Part shown: positions 10,501 through 19,540 of the stretch, in pieces | Layout: the number at the start of each line of letters is the position of its first letter | Position numbering within the stretch: the stretch's first letter is position 1 | Assembly: GCA_045130275.1 (NCBI GenBank) | Contig: JBGUPL010000013.1 | Coordinates: 1-64,000 of the forward strand | Direction of reading: 5' to 3' | DNA: 64,000 bases | Source of the DNA: F23-D06 sp045130275 | GTDB taxonomy: Bacteria > Bacteroidota > Bacteroidia > Bacteroidales > WCHB1-69 | Translations under genes and position numbers: made by a program | The notes under the pieces: generated by a model | What the model was told of the DNA's origin: nothing | Database searches by the model: none | Seen by the model: only the letters and a program-made list of their open reading frames with translations

Positions 10501-11772
10501 GTTGAAACTGTCAAGCAAGTCGCACTGGCTCTTGGTGCAGATGTCAATGTCGCGCAGGAGGGTTTGGCTTAGAAAGCCCTCCAGAACCGCCTCATAACTC
10601 TCCATAAATTGGTCAATCAGCGTCTCGGAATATTCGTTGGAGCTGTATTCCGCTCTGATATGATATTTTTTGCCGACATAGAAAGCCATCAAATAAAGCG
10701 ACACTCCCTCGTTGTGCTTGCGGAGCTGTATGGCCTCCATCGGTTTGCCCATCAGTTCGGTATAATCAAGTAAGAGGCCGTGCCATGCAAAGGTGGTGTT
10801 GATTTGCAGATTAAGGTCCGTCATCATGTCGGTATAGGAATAGAGATCGTGCTTGCGGCAGCCGATCATCTGTTCCTCGCCGGCTTTCAGGAAGTCTAGC
10901 ACGGTGGTCTCTTCCGTGAACTTGGCGTAAACGGGCAACGTCTTCACAGTCATGCCAACGGAATGTTGGAATTTCCGTTCGGTGCGGCCGTTGAAGACCG
11001 TGGCGAACAGCGATTCATGCTCGTTGTTGTACTTGGCCAGCAGGAAGGAGTAGGCCGACGTGAAGAAAGTGCTTTTTTTGATGCCGTTGGTCTTGCAGAA
11101 AGCATCCACCCGATCCATGTCGGTGTCGAGAATGCGGAGTTTATTGGCGTCCGTGTGTTCGGGGATCTCCAAATCGGGCATAAGCTGGGTGAACGTGTCG
11201 CCGCAATCGAAGTTTTGGGCATACCACTGTTTGCCCTCTTCGAAGGCAGGTGTTTTGCGCATCTCAACTTCAGCAAGGGCAAGTTCCTGCATCGACATCT
11301 CCTCGGGGGCAAGCTCGACACCATTGTAAGCTTTTTCCACATCGTAAGTGATGATGTTGTACGAGGTGCCGTCGCTGATGATATGGTGCATGTCGAAGAG
11401 CCAATAAACATGTTCCTCGTCGCGCATCACTTTCGTATGAAACAGTCTGCCGCCAATGAGTTTGTAAGGCACGATGAATTTTTGCTTCTCGGCCTCGATG
11501 TCCGTGAACGGCTCGACAGCAAGGCTGAAATCATCCCTTTCCTTAGTGTCAACGGATTGGACAGGTTCGCCTTCTTCATTCACCTCAATCCGGGTGAAAA
11601 AAACGGGATGCGCCTTTATCGTCGCCTCAATGGCGCGGCACAAACGGTCGGCATCGAGGCTGCCGTCAAAGACAAAAAGGAACGGGAGATTATAGAAGAC
11701 TTCATTCTCGTGCTCCATGCACTCGGCATAAATACCCAATTGCGATTGGGATAAAGGGGAAGTGTTTTTCAT
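4504..11772 (-). CDS. Two-module non-ribosomal peptide synthetase, C-A-T-C-A-T-reductase
   Basis: A 2422-residue NRPS. Condensation 1 (1-420) has HHIISDG at 129-135; adenylation 1 (430-905) has TSGSTGVPKG at 581-590; carrier 1 (920-997) has its pantetheine serine at Ser956 (GLTSIS). Condensation 2 (1024-1430) has HHLIFDG at 1147-1153; adenylation 2 (1440-1935) has TSGSTGTPKG at 1601; carrier 2 has Ser1982 (DLGGTSL). The C-terminus (2050-2422) is a thioester reductase: NAD(P)-binding GATGYLG at 2065 and YxxxK at Tyr2220/Lys2224. Each active-site motif checked is present. A reductase releases the peptide as an aldehyde; the N-terminal C domain suggests N-acylation of the first residue. The binding pockets (FDACLLE and FDACMMD) do not give me a confident amino acid call. 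The modules are similar enough to suggest internal duplication. Last gene of the minus-strand unit starting at 16333. Confidence 0.95.
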   Translation of the reverse strand: MKNTSPLSQSQLGIYAECMEHENEVFYNLPFLFVFDGSLDADRLCRAIEATIKAHPVFFTRIEVNEEGEPVQSVDTKERDDFSLAVEPFTDIEAEKQKFIVPYKLIGGRLFHTKVMRDEEHVYWLFDMHHIISDGTSYNIITYDVEKAYNGVELAPEEMSMQELALAEVEMRKTPAFEEGKQWYAQNFDCGDTFTQLMPDLEIPEHTDANKLRILDTDMDRVDAFCKTNGIKKSTFFTSAYSFLLAKYNNEHESLFATVFNGRTERKFQHSVGMTVKTLPVYAKFTEETTVLDFLKAGEEQMIGCRKHDLYSYTDMMTDLNLQINTTFAWHGLLLDYTELMGKPMEAIQLRKHNEGVSLYLMAFYVGKKYHIRAEYSSNEYSETLIDQFMESYEAVLEGFLSQTLLRDIDICTKSQCDLLDSFNETDNPYDDTQTIVSLFRRQAKATPDKTAVVFKDKRFTYAEVDEISDRIASYIASKGLGLEDVVAILIARSEWMAIASLGVLKAGCAYQPLDPTYPKERLNFMMQDTASKLLIADEELCSILDEYKGEVLLTKDIKNLKESNAFDGPKPESLFTLIYTSGSTGVPKGCQLEHRNMVAFSHMHRHALHVEADSHIGAYASFGFDACLLELWPPLIVGATVYIIPEEIRLDLLALNDYFEQNGITHTFMTTQVARSFVNDIANHSLKAFITGGEKLADVTPPPYLFLNGYGPSESICYVTAFAVKEKLQNIPIGKAVENMHLYIMDACGHRLPVGAAGELWVNGPQVGRGYLNRPEKTAEAFVETPWGRCYRTGDIVRYLPDGNVQFVGRRDAQVKVRGFRIELTEVEAIIRQYPGIKDVTVQAFDEEGGGKFIAAYIVADEKIDIEALNNFIMDEKPPYMVPAVTMQIDRIPLNQNQKVNKKALPRPEKKAETVEESHVPMNILEEELHEIVAGIVGTKDFGVTTVLGYVGLTSISAIKLAVQLNKKYGITVDSKSLVKAGNIQTIENEILNKLLNAPATNQTVSNTDNSQLSTLNSQLNNVPLSYAQMGVYVDCMKQPTSTVYNIPTLIRLPKDTDVQLLEKSIETLIKAHPQFFVHFDSEAGEIVQIVDTTQPLALTKSQLSEAELEKYKVEFVRPFNLRQGPLYRMEIVTTERNVCLLADVHHLIFDGGSLDLFLNQLCDLMNGKEIEAEAISYAGFVVDEKAAESTSSYIEAKEFFNQRLGNVEGATEVSADLTNPLEQGTVSEVFCKMDFDAMEEFCKKNNLSPAHLTLAAVFYALSRFTNNEQICITTISNGRSDLRISNTTGMFVNTLALSAQIGNQKVMDFLNETSQHFDETLTHEKYPFAQIAADYDLSAEIMFAYQMGVIDQYLINGQKLEIESLELNIPKFRIAFYIQEKEGVPGVVVEYDNGRYSHELMQSLAQSVCTAAEAFIHHPEMALQQVSLLDAGQTALLDSFNQTDVPYDDTQTIVSLFRHQVEQTPDNLAVVYHDHKYTYREVDEISERIAGYIVAQGLKNEDIVSVLIPRCEWMAIVSLGVLKAGCAYQPLDPSYPAERLNFMMQDANAKLLIADEELRPIVDEYHGIVLLTKDIDKLPAVVPVKADITPSSLFIMLYTSGSTGTPKGCQLEHGNIVAFCHWYQRHYGLTAADKVAAYASYGFDACMMDLYPALTCGACVHIIGEDIRLNLPDLNNYFNTQGITHSFITTQVGYQFVTNVENHSLRCFAVGGEKLSALNPPTNYKMYNGYGPTECTIFTTNYWVKDYELDIPIGKPLDNLRLYIVDKQFNRLPPGAAGELWVSGPQVSRGYLNRPEKNAETYLKNPFSDDPKHARVYRTGDIVRYLPDGNIQFVGRKDGQVKIRGFRIELKEVEAVIRQFPGIKDATVQAFDYENGGKFIAAYIVSDQQVDIKALNDFIGERKPPYMIPASTMQIDRIPLNQNQKVNRKALPTPLMQASDREYVAPANDTEALFCRIFSEILAMDKIGANDSFFDLGGTSLMVTRVIIEADKAGMHVAYGDVFANATPRKLAALVSGNTVVATDDDDITKFDYSGINNLLSNNILDSFRKGECQSLGNVLLTGATGYLGIHILQELIQSDAENIYCLVRDKDMEAAEHRLKTLLFYYFESTYDELFGNRLHILLGDVTNDLTNLVQVKIDTVFNCAAVVKHFSEGTEIEDVNVGGAQRCVDLCLKTGARLVHISTYSTSGLNVNDTMAPDYVFTEQRLFDGQYLGNQYLHSKFLAERIVLQSIVDKGLSAKVIRVGNLAARTSDGEFQINFSTNSFMGRIKVFNMLGCFPYSLYENKVEFSPIDEVAHTIILLSSTPKDCCLFHSYNSHTQFLGDVLSGFNKLGTDIRLVEDEEYNSTVESAGNDPQKAKTLSSLLAYQDMAHGMKVSEVPISNLYTTQVLYRLGFKWSPTTWDYVDRMLSAISGLGFFD
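8711..8743. repeat. Heptamer array translated inside the NRPS
   Basis: AGTTGAG repeated 4.7 times, one unit varying (AGTTAAG). It falls in the linker between carrier 1 and condensation 2 of the NRPS (residues about 1011-1021) and is translated as NSQLSTLNSQL, a seven-residue repeat. Confidence 0.85.
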
Positions 11773-11817
11773 ATCTTTTTTGTTTCTCTATTTATTGCTA
11801 TTCAATTATTAGGTTCG

Positions 11818-11852
11818 GCTAACAGCCAATAGCCAACGACCAATAGCTATTG
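11818..11852. repeat. Degenerate heptamer array at the 3' end of the porin gene
   Basis: Five units of the form RCYAWYR (GCTAACA, GCCAATA, GCCAACG, ACCAATA, GCTATTG). The TAG stop of the outer-membrane protein gene (11847-11849) lies within the last unit. The TATTGGC core on the other strand is shared with the array at 45275-45344. Confidence 0.65.
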
Positions 11853-13190
11853 TTTTTTCTTGTCATTCCACGGCAAGGTGAATATCGTCGGGTTGACAGT
11901 CAACATCACCCACCCCCAGTGCAATCGGCGGGTTTGGGAGACCTGTTGGAGAATCTCCATCGTCTCTGTGCCTTGCATGTAGGAATATCCTGCCGACACC
12001 CTGACAAATTTCGCGAACGAATAGCCCACATTGATCACGAATTCATGACCCAACGATTTTTTCAGTTTGTTAAGATCGGCTGAAATGGCGTAGTAATGAT
12101 AGGCAGCGTCGATTCTCAGGCCTCTGACGGGATTGACGACGCCTCCGGCATAGAGGTTCTGCAAGCCAGGGGAGAAATTGTTCAAATAATTGTCCATATA
12201 GAAGAAATCCATGGCACCATAGAATTCGTGGTGCGAGCCGAACAACGGGCAGAATGCCCGCGCCTTTTCGTGGAATATGAGGCCGAATCCTCCGTTAATC
12301 CTGACGGGGAATTGATCACCGCTCAGGTAATCATATCCGGCAAAGAGGGTGTATATTTTGCTGGGCGTAACCTGAAGCTTCGCACTTCCCATGAAAGCGT
12401 CCAGCTTCATTGCGTTTTCCTCTTTTCCCATCTGATAATAGAAAGAGCCTTCCAATGTCACAATGCTGGGTTTCAATTTCACGTAGGCGCCGAACAGTTG
12501 CTGAAAGAAGGTTGTATCCGGAAAATTGGAGTTCTTGCTCTGAACCCCGATATTCATGCCAAGCAGGGACATCCCGAACAGTGACTTCGGCGTCTCGTAG
12601 TGATACCAAAGAGTCTGCATGGTCTTGTAAGGCTGGATTCCGCCGGCATAGTAAGTGGTACCTTGTGAAATGTTTTCCGAATTCTGGTTGTAGGCGAGGA
12701 GGATGTGCAGTTTGTGGCCATGACCTTCGTAGCCTAATTTCAGCGCATCGTGGGTGGGCGCAGTCATCGTCCAGTCATCGTAACCCAGGATACGCTCGTC
12801 ATCGTATTCCAACGTCTGACGGCCGAGCTTTGCGAAAAGCCCTGTCTTTGTGTGTCTCATCGAGAGCCAACCCTCGGAAAGACTCAGGTTGCCACCGGCT
12901 TGTCCCCAAACCCCGGAAAACTGAGGCGAAAGCCTCAATTCGAACCAGTCGGCCCGTTTGTATCCGAGGTTAAGCCTGTACTGTCCCATGATGAAGTGGG
13001 ACATCCGCTCCTTCTCGTTTTCTTCCTCGTCATCCGGATTGAAACCTCCGACACGGATTTCCCCACGGGTGTTGATTTTGGCGTCAATGGTGAATTCGTT
13101 GTCCGCCTCTTGCGCCTGCAGATTCAGGGCTGTCATCATTATCAAGGCTAAGAAGCACCAACGGAAGATTGAGTTAAGGTTTGTCTGCAT
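11847..13190 (-). CDS. Outer-membrane beta-barrel protein, alginate-export-like
   Basis: 447 residues with a signal peptide (about 1-26, ending LQAQ) and then alternating amphipathic strands rich in Tyr, Trp and Gly (YRLNLGYKRADWFELRLSPQF, LFAKLGRQTLEYDDERILGY), which resemble the alginate-export/porin-like barrel family. GRQ-Y-D-RILG is characteristic of that family. It sits 19 bases after the PPTase gene and 74 bases before the NRPS, in the same direction. The context suggests an outer-membrane channel for the peptide product or for a needed solute, but this is inference. The extreme C-terminus NDKKKQ and the TAG stop run into a degenerate 7-bp array. Confidence 0.75.
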   Translation of the reverse strand: MQTNLNSIFRWCFLALIMMTALNLQAQEADNEFTIDAKINTRGEIRVGGFNPDDEEENEKERMSHFIMGQYRLNLGYKRADWFELRLSPQFSGVWGQAGGNLSLSEGWLSMRHTKTGLFAKLGRQTLEYDDERILGYDDWTMTAPTHDALKLGYEGHGHKLHILLAYNQNSENISQGTTYYAGGIQPYKTMQTLWYHYETPKSLFGMSLLGMNIGVQSKNSNFPDTTFFQQLFGAYVKLKPSIVTLEGSFYYQMGKEENAMKLDAFMGSAKLQVTPSKIYTLFAGYDYLSGDQFPVRINGGFGLIFHEKARAFCPLFGSHHEFYGAMDFFYMDNYLNNFSPGLQNLYAGGVVNPVRGLRIDAAYHYYAISADLNKLKKSLGHEFVINVGYSFAKFVRVSAGYSYMQGTETMEILQQVSQTRRLHWGWVMLTVNPTIFTLPWNDKKKQ

Positions 13191-13209
13191 ACGCTATAAT
13201 TTCAATTAT

Positions 13210-13794
13210 TCACTTGATACTGTTGTCAAAACCAGTATGGAATTTTGCGATAGAGAAAACGTAATGTTGTGTATTGATGGTTTCGATCGAATATTTCTCT
13301 GAATTCATCAGAACATTTTTCATATTGTTGCGGATACCTTCGCCCGTGAGTTTCAACACAGCCTCTTTCCGGGTCCAGAGTGTCAGAAAAGCCTCATCGG
13401 TGTTTTGCGACGCCCGGATCCAATCCTGTTCCTCATCGTTCATAGTATAGTCGATCAATTCAGGGCTGACATGGCGCACAACCTCCACATCTGCGCCTAC
13501 AGGTTCGCTGTCTATGACGCATAGCGCCACTGTCTTGGAGTGGCTGAGACTGAAATGGATATCAGGGTGCTGCTCGAGAAAAGGTTTTCCGCTATCGGCC
13601 ATGACGAAAACAGGATTCTCCTGGATGCCATGTTCCATCCAAAGCCCTTTCTTCAGCAGAAGATATGCCGCTAACGAGAGCTTTTGGTCGCGCTCATGCC
13701 GGAACCGCAGTGCCTCCTCGCGCCGCTGCACCGACACTTGAGCCATCGCGAAGTCGATGTCAAGCACATCCACCCGGTCATTGACATAGACCAT
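13210..13794 (-). CDS. Sfp-type 4'-phosphopantetheinyl transferase
   Basis: Transfers phosphopantetheine from CoA to the carrier-domain serine, converting apo-NRPS to its active form. 194 residues, normal for the family. Seen motifs: GKPFL then FSLSHSKTVALCVI (substrate side), VGADVEVVR with the magnesium-binding Asp and Glu, and LWTRKEAVLKLTGEGI with the W-xx-KE-xx-K signature. Placement in the same transcription unit as the NRPS indicates that Ser956 and Ser1982 of that enzyme are its targets. It begins 2 bases after the STAS gene stop, so translation is probably coupled. Confidence 0.93.
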   Translation of the reverse strand: MVYVNDRVDVLDIDFAMAQVSVQRREEALRFRHERDQKLSLAAYLLLKKGLWMEHGIQENPVFVMADSGKPFLEQHPDIHFSLSHSKTVALCVIDSEPVGADVEVVRHVSPELIDYTMNDEEQDWIRASQNTDEAFLTLWTRKEAVLKLTGEGIRNNMKNVLMNSEKYSIETINTQHYVFSIAKFHTGFDNSIK

Positions 13795-13796
13795 CG

Positions 13797-14102
13797 TTAG
13801 TCAATCACCTCAAAAATATCGTCCAACTTGGTCATCTTGAAGACCTGCATCACATCGGGGCAGACGTTCCTCAGGTACATTTTTCCACCTTTAGCGGAGA
13901 CTTCTTTTCTAATTTTCAAAAAGATACGCAAACCGGAGCTGCTGATGAACGGCATCTTTCCACAGTCGAGAATGATGTTGCGATCCGCATGTTGCAGCAA
14001 CGGATCAATGGTGTCCGCTATTTGTTGTGCGGCTACAGTGTCCAACCGTCCGTCAAAAACGGCAGTAGTGGTGTTTCCCTCTTCTGTGATATTAATATTC
14101 AT
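13797..14102 (-). CDS. STAS-domain anti-sigma factor antagonist
   Basis: A 101-residue single STAS domain like SpoIIAA/RsbV. The phosphorylatable serine region is ISSSGLR (Ser54-Ser56, with the SGL core). Such proteins bind an anti-sigma kinase only when unphosphorylated and so release the kinase's other partner. The gene lies between a phosphatase carrying a kinase-like C-terminal domain (14213-16333) and the PPTase gene, so its natural partners are probably encoded next door. No sigma factor gene is visible nearby, so the output of the switch is not known. Confidence 0.92.
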   Translation of the reverse strand: MNINITEEGNTTTAVFDGRLDTVAAQQIADTIDPLLQHADRNIILDCGKMPFISSSGLRIFLKIRKEVSAKGGKMYLRNVCPDVMQVFKMTKLDDIFEVID

Positions 14103-14166
14103 AACCTTCTAAAATATTGTATTTCAATAAATTATTTATCGTTGAAAAAATAATCAAAGCACAGCG

Positions 14167-14197
14167 CAAAGATAATGTTTTTCTTTTAAACCTCAAA
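14167..14197 (-). promoter_or_regulatory. Promoter for the STAS-PPTase-porin-NRPS segment
   Basis: On the minus strand a -33 TTTG (14194-14197) is followed after 19 bases, counted from its TTG core, by a -7 TATCTTTG (14167-14174), an almost ideal Bacteroidetes promoter. It lies 65 bases before the STAS ATG, so the last four genes can be transcribed without the phosphatase gene. Confidence 0.7.
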
Positions 14198-14212
14198 AAC
14201 AACCTTGATTTT

Positions 14213-16333
14213 CTATTGCCTGTTGCCTATTGCCTGTTGCCTATTGCCTATTGCCTGTTGCCTGTTGCCTGTTGCCTGTATCTTCATCCTCAATACATTC
14301 TGCCCGTTTTCGTGCGCATATTCCACCTGATCCATAATCGTCCTGATAAGATGGATACCTAAGCCACCGATCTGCCGTTCCTCTAATGGAACGTCGAGGT
14401 TGACCTCTTTTTTTTGCAAAGGATTAAACGGCGCGCCTTCGTCAATGAGGGTGGCACAAATCTGCCCGTCCATAACCTCCAGGGAAAGCTCCACGGTGCC
14501 CTTTTCACCTTCAGGATAAGCATACATGATGACATTGGTCGCGGCCTCCTCCAGCGCGAGGTTCAACTGCGGCAACAACGACATGTCAAGATTCTCTTGC
14601 TTGAAATAATCGTTCAGGAAAGGTTCCAACTTGTAGAGTTCCTCGATATTGTTGCTCATGCTCAGGGTATTATTGCCGCCTTTCGTGAAACGGACGGCCA
14701 GCATGGTGAGGTCGTCGCTCTGCTCGGCTTCCCCCACAAAGGTCTGTACCGCCAGCCGCATCTTTTCGACCTTCTCTTGAGCTGTCGCTCTGCAGTACTC
14801 CGTTGCAATTTCCAACGCTCTCGACTCCCCGAAAAGTTCCTTTTGGGTGTTCTCGGCTTCGGTCAAGCCGTCGGTGTAGAGGAACAGGGTGTCTCCGGGC
14901 AAAAGGGCCACCTCGCAAGACGTGTATTCAGCATCAGCATCAACCCCAAGGATAAGAGAAGGCGCGCTGTCCAAAAACTTCACCTTCCCGTCACGGATGA
15001 CAATCGGCGGATTATGCCCGGCATTGCAATAACGGATCATGCCTGTGGATAAATCCATGACACCTATGAACATTGTGATGAACATAATGTCGGGGTTGTT
15101 GTCGCTGATTGAGGCGTTGAGCGCCTGCATGATGTGTTCGGGGCGGCTGTCGCGGGCGGACAGGGTGCGGAACAGACTATGGGCGATGGCCATCAACAAT
15201 GCCGCCGGCACCCCTTTGCCGGAGACATCCCCGATGCAGAACAACAGCTGGTTGTCATGCACATAATAGTCGTACAAATCGCCGCCGACAAACTTGGCTG
15301 GGATCTGCAACCCCTTGATATCGATGGTTTTGATGGATTTCGTCAACGTTTCGGACGGCAACATCGCCTGCTGGATGTTTCTGGCGATGGAAAGCTCATC
15401 CTCGATATGCTGTTCCTTCAAACGCACCTCGTTAAATTTCCACAAATTCTGCACCGAACGGTACGCAATGAAGAAGACCGTCAAAACGCCTGTGAAGGCC
15501 AAAATAGAGAAAAACAGCGTTGCCATCCTTAACCGATGGTACATGTCGGCGTTGGAAATCGTAATGGTAAGGACCATGTCCTTGCCATCAATAGCCTCTG
15601 AGAAGACATGATATCTGCCTTTCGTCTTGGGCACTGACGGTGGCGCCACCAGTACAGAACCGTCTGTGGTGACTAATGTACAGAAACTATGAGGATAGAG
15701 CTTTATGTTGCTGACAATACTGGCAAGCGTGTCGAGGGTGACATCCGTGCAGATAACGCCTACCGTTTCGCCTGTACTGTCGCTGATCGGGAGACAGTAG
15801 GAAATCATGTATGCCATCCCGCCGGCATTGTCGTAGTAGGGAGCACTCCAAAAGCCTTTCTCCGACGCCAGTCCTTTCTTGAACCAGTCCATTTGGAGAT
15901 AGTCATGTTCCTCACTCCCCAACTGGGTGACGAACAAGGTGTCGAGATTCTTCCGATGGCCGGCATAGGTTTCATACCATCGACCCTCATTGGGATAGTA
16001 GTTTTCTTTGAAGGCGACGCCTGCACCCATAATGTGTGAACTGGACTCCACCGTGTGATATGCAATGTCGTACATTGCTTCAGGGTCGTCAATCATGTAT
16101 TCGGCCATCGGCCCAATGGAGTTCACAACGGTTTCTATCTTACCCAAACATCTGTTAATCGAAGCTTCAGCGTTCTTCAAGGTCATTTCCACCCGTTTTT
16201 CAACTGACCTGACTTCCTGTTTCCTAATATAAAAGTAGTACTTGATTCCAACCAAAATCAAGGCCAGAACGGCAATGAGAATCTTCAGGAGTTCTTTCTT
16301 TGCGAATTGGTATTTGTCAATAGGATAGGACAT
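14213..16333 (-). CDS. Membrane sensor with SpoIIE-type phosphatase and RsbW-like kinase domain
   Basis: 706 residues. A transmembrane helix (about 14-36), an extracytoplasmic Cache-like sensor region (37-268), a second helix (270-292), a PP2C/SpoIIE phosphatase (about 310-550; GGDLYDYY at 350-357, IGDVSGKG at 367-374, and the Asp pair in DDLTML) and a GHKL ATPase of the RsbW type (560-690; N box LALEEAATN at 592-600, GGLGIHLI at 656-663). Having phosphatase and kinase-like domains in one chain suggests both arms of a partner switch acting on the STAS protein encoded next. The last 20 residues (from Thr687) are ATGNRQQAI-type repeats encoded by a 7-bp tandem array which also gives the stop codon. 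First gene of the NRPS unit. Confidence 0.92.
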   Translation of the reverse strand: MSYPIDKYQFAKKELLKILIAVLALILVGIKYYFYIRKQEVRSVEKRVEMTLKNAEASINRCLGKIETVVNSIGPMAEYMIDDPEAMYDIAYHTVESSSHIMGAGVAFKENYYPNEGRWYETYAGHRKNLDTLFVTQLGSEEHDYLQMDWFKKGLASEKGFWSAPYYDNAGGMAYMISYCLPISDSTGETVGVICTDVTLDTLASIVSNIKLYPHSFCTLVTTDGSVLVAPPSVPKTKGRYHVFSEAIDGKDMVLTITISNADMYHRLRMATLFFSILAFTGVLTVFFIAYRSVQNLWKFNEVRLKEQHIEDELSIARNIQQAMLPSETLTKSIKTIDIKGLQIPAKFVGGDLYDYYVHDNQLLFCIGDVSGKGVPAALLMAIAHSLFRTLSARDSRPEHIMQALNASISDNNPDIMFITMFIGVMDLSTGMIRYCNAGHNPPIVIRDGKVKFLDSAPSLILGVDADAEYTSCEVALLPGDTLFLYTDGLTEAENTQKELFGESRALEIATEYCRATAQEKVEKMRLAVQTFVGEAEQSDDLTMLAVRFTKGGNNTLSMSNNIEELYKLEPFLNDYFKQENLDMSLLPQLNLALEEAATNVIMYAYPEGEKGTVELSLEVMDGQICATLIDEGAPFNPLQKKEVNLDVPLEERQIGGLGIHLIRTIMDQVEYAHENGQNVLRMKIQATGNRQQAIGNRQQAIGNRQ
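14216..14278. repeat. Nine-copy heptamer array, TTGCCTR
   Basis: Nine uninterrupted units of TTGCCTG or TTGCCTA. Translated on the minus strand as a GNRQQAI repeat, it forms the C-terminus of the SpoIIE-like protein; the TAG stop (14213-14215) lies directly at the array edge. Confidence 0.95.
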
Positions 16334-16357
16334 AGCAGGCTATTATTTACAATGCGA

Positions 16358-16365
16358 CAAAAATA
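16358..16365 (-). promoter_or_regulatory. -7 box (TATTTTTG) of the NRPS unit
   Basis: The minus strand reads TATTTTTG 25 bases before the SpoIIE-like ATG (16333), in the short gap after the abcF stop. A TTG lies 22 bases further upstream, slightly beyond the usual spacing. Confidence 0.55.
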
Positions 16366-16392
16366 CAATAATTCCACGAGCATCGCCCAACT

Positions 16393-18318
<1,926 letters not shown>

Positions 18319-18351
18319 TATGGGAGACAGGGTTCAACGTTCAAGGATCGA

Positions 18352-19530
18352 TTAGGATTGCCGCAGCAACTCCATCGGATCCTCCTTCTGGTTTTCTTCA
18401 TAGGAAACTTTGCCGATATTCAAGAGCATACCTACGGCACATCCCGAGACAAACAGGGAGGCGCCGCCGCTGCTGATGAACGGGAGCGTCTGTCCCGTGG
18501 TGGGCAGGAGCTCGCAGTTCACCCCGATATGCACCAGTGCCTGGCAGGTGAACCAGAAGCCGATGCCGAAGGCCAACAGCCGCCCGAATGTGCCTGTCGC
18601 CTCCTTGGCGATTTTCCGGGATCTATAAAAGATGATGAGATAGGCCAGCAATACCGCCACTCCCACCACAATGCCTGTCTCCTCAAACAAAGACGCGAAG
18701 GCATAATCGGTCTCCTTCTCCGGCAACCGGTTTTTGATGACCCCTTTGCCGGGACCCGCGGGATTGAAGCCCGACCGGGCGATGGCCGTCCGCGCCAAAA
18801 TCATCTGATCGCCATAACCGTTGGTGTTATCCTTGGTGACAAAATACTCAAGTCTGTTGATGAACGTCGCCATTCGCCCGAACTTCGACTGTTTCTCCTC
18901 ACTGAGATTCACCGCGACAATCATGGCCACGATCAACAATGCGGAGACGATCCCGAGCATTCCGGCAATGTCACGCAATTTGAACCCTCCAATGAAAAAC
19001 AACACCAGACCTGTTACAAAGAGGATAATGGCCGTGGACATATTCATCGTAGCTATGCACAAACAGAAAAACGAGAGCAACAGAAACAGGTACCGGACAT
19101 TGTTCGGGGTGATTTCCCCATGATTATGGTACAACCGCGCAATATAATTGGCGATATAGAATATTATCAAGAACCCAATAATGTAGAAAGTCTGCACGTC
19201 ACGGCCAAAAATGGTGACGCCGCGCACGGCTTGTGAAAGCATGGTCAGCACCAACAGCACCACAGCCAAAAGGAGCAGGAACGGAGCCGCCACCCCAACC
19301 TTCCGATAATCGAATTGGTACACCAAGAACATCCCGACATAGCCGAACAACAGATGTTTGAGATGCTGGAGAACCACGGCTCCGCGCATGCTGTAAACCA
19401 TCACGATGGATATAGCCGTCAGGAAAACCACAAGGATCAGGATCACCTTGTCGGTTTTCAGCGTAATCCGCCGCAGGAAAGACATCTTCGGCAACGGGGA
19501 AACGGTCGGGCTTGAGGTATCTGCATCCAT
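18352..19530 (-). CDS. ftsW: Cell division peptidoglycan glycosyltransferase FtsW
   Basis: SEDS-family polytopic protein that polymerises lipid II at the septum with its partner PBP. The start MDADTSSP at 19530 is chosen (392 residues), 10 bases after the preceding stop; an upstream in-frame ATG at 19662 would overlap the preceding gene by 120 bases. About ten hydrophobic helices; conserved SEDS features NGYGDQ, FNPAGPGKG, ETDYAFASLFEETG and the C-terminal PFISSGGASLF. In most genomes murG, murC, ftsQ, ftsA and ftsZ follow; here an abcF gene follows instead. Confidence 0.93.
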   Translation of the reverse strand: MDADTSSPTVSPLPKMSFLRRITLKTDKVILILVVFLTAISIVMVYSMRGAVVLQHLKHLLFGYVGMFLVYQFDYRKVGVAAPFLLLLAVVLLVLTMLSQAVRGVTIFGRDVQTFYIIGFLIIFYIANYIARLYHNHGEITPNNVRYLFLLLSFFCLCIATMNMSTAIILFVTGLVLFFIGGFKLRDIAGMLGIVSALLIVAMIVAVNLSEEKQSKFGRMATFINRLEYFVTKDNTNGYGDQMILARTAIARSGFNPAGPGKGVIKNRLPEKETDYAFASLFEETGIVVGVAVLLAYLIIFYRSRKIAKEATGTFGRLLAFGIGFWFTCQALVHIGVNCELLPTTGQTLPFISSGGASLFVSGCAVGMLLNIGKVSYEENQKEDPMELLRQS

Positions 19531-19540
19531 AACAACACTG

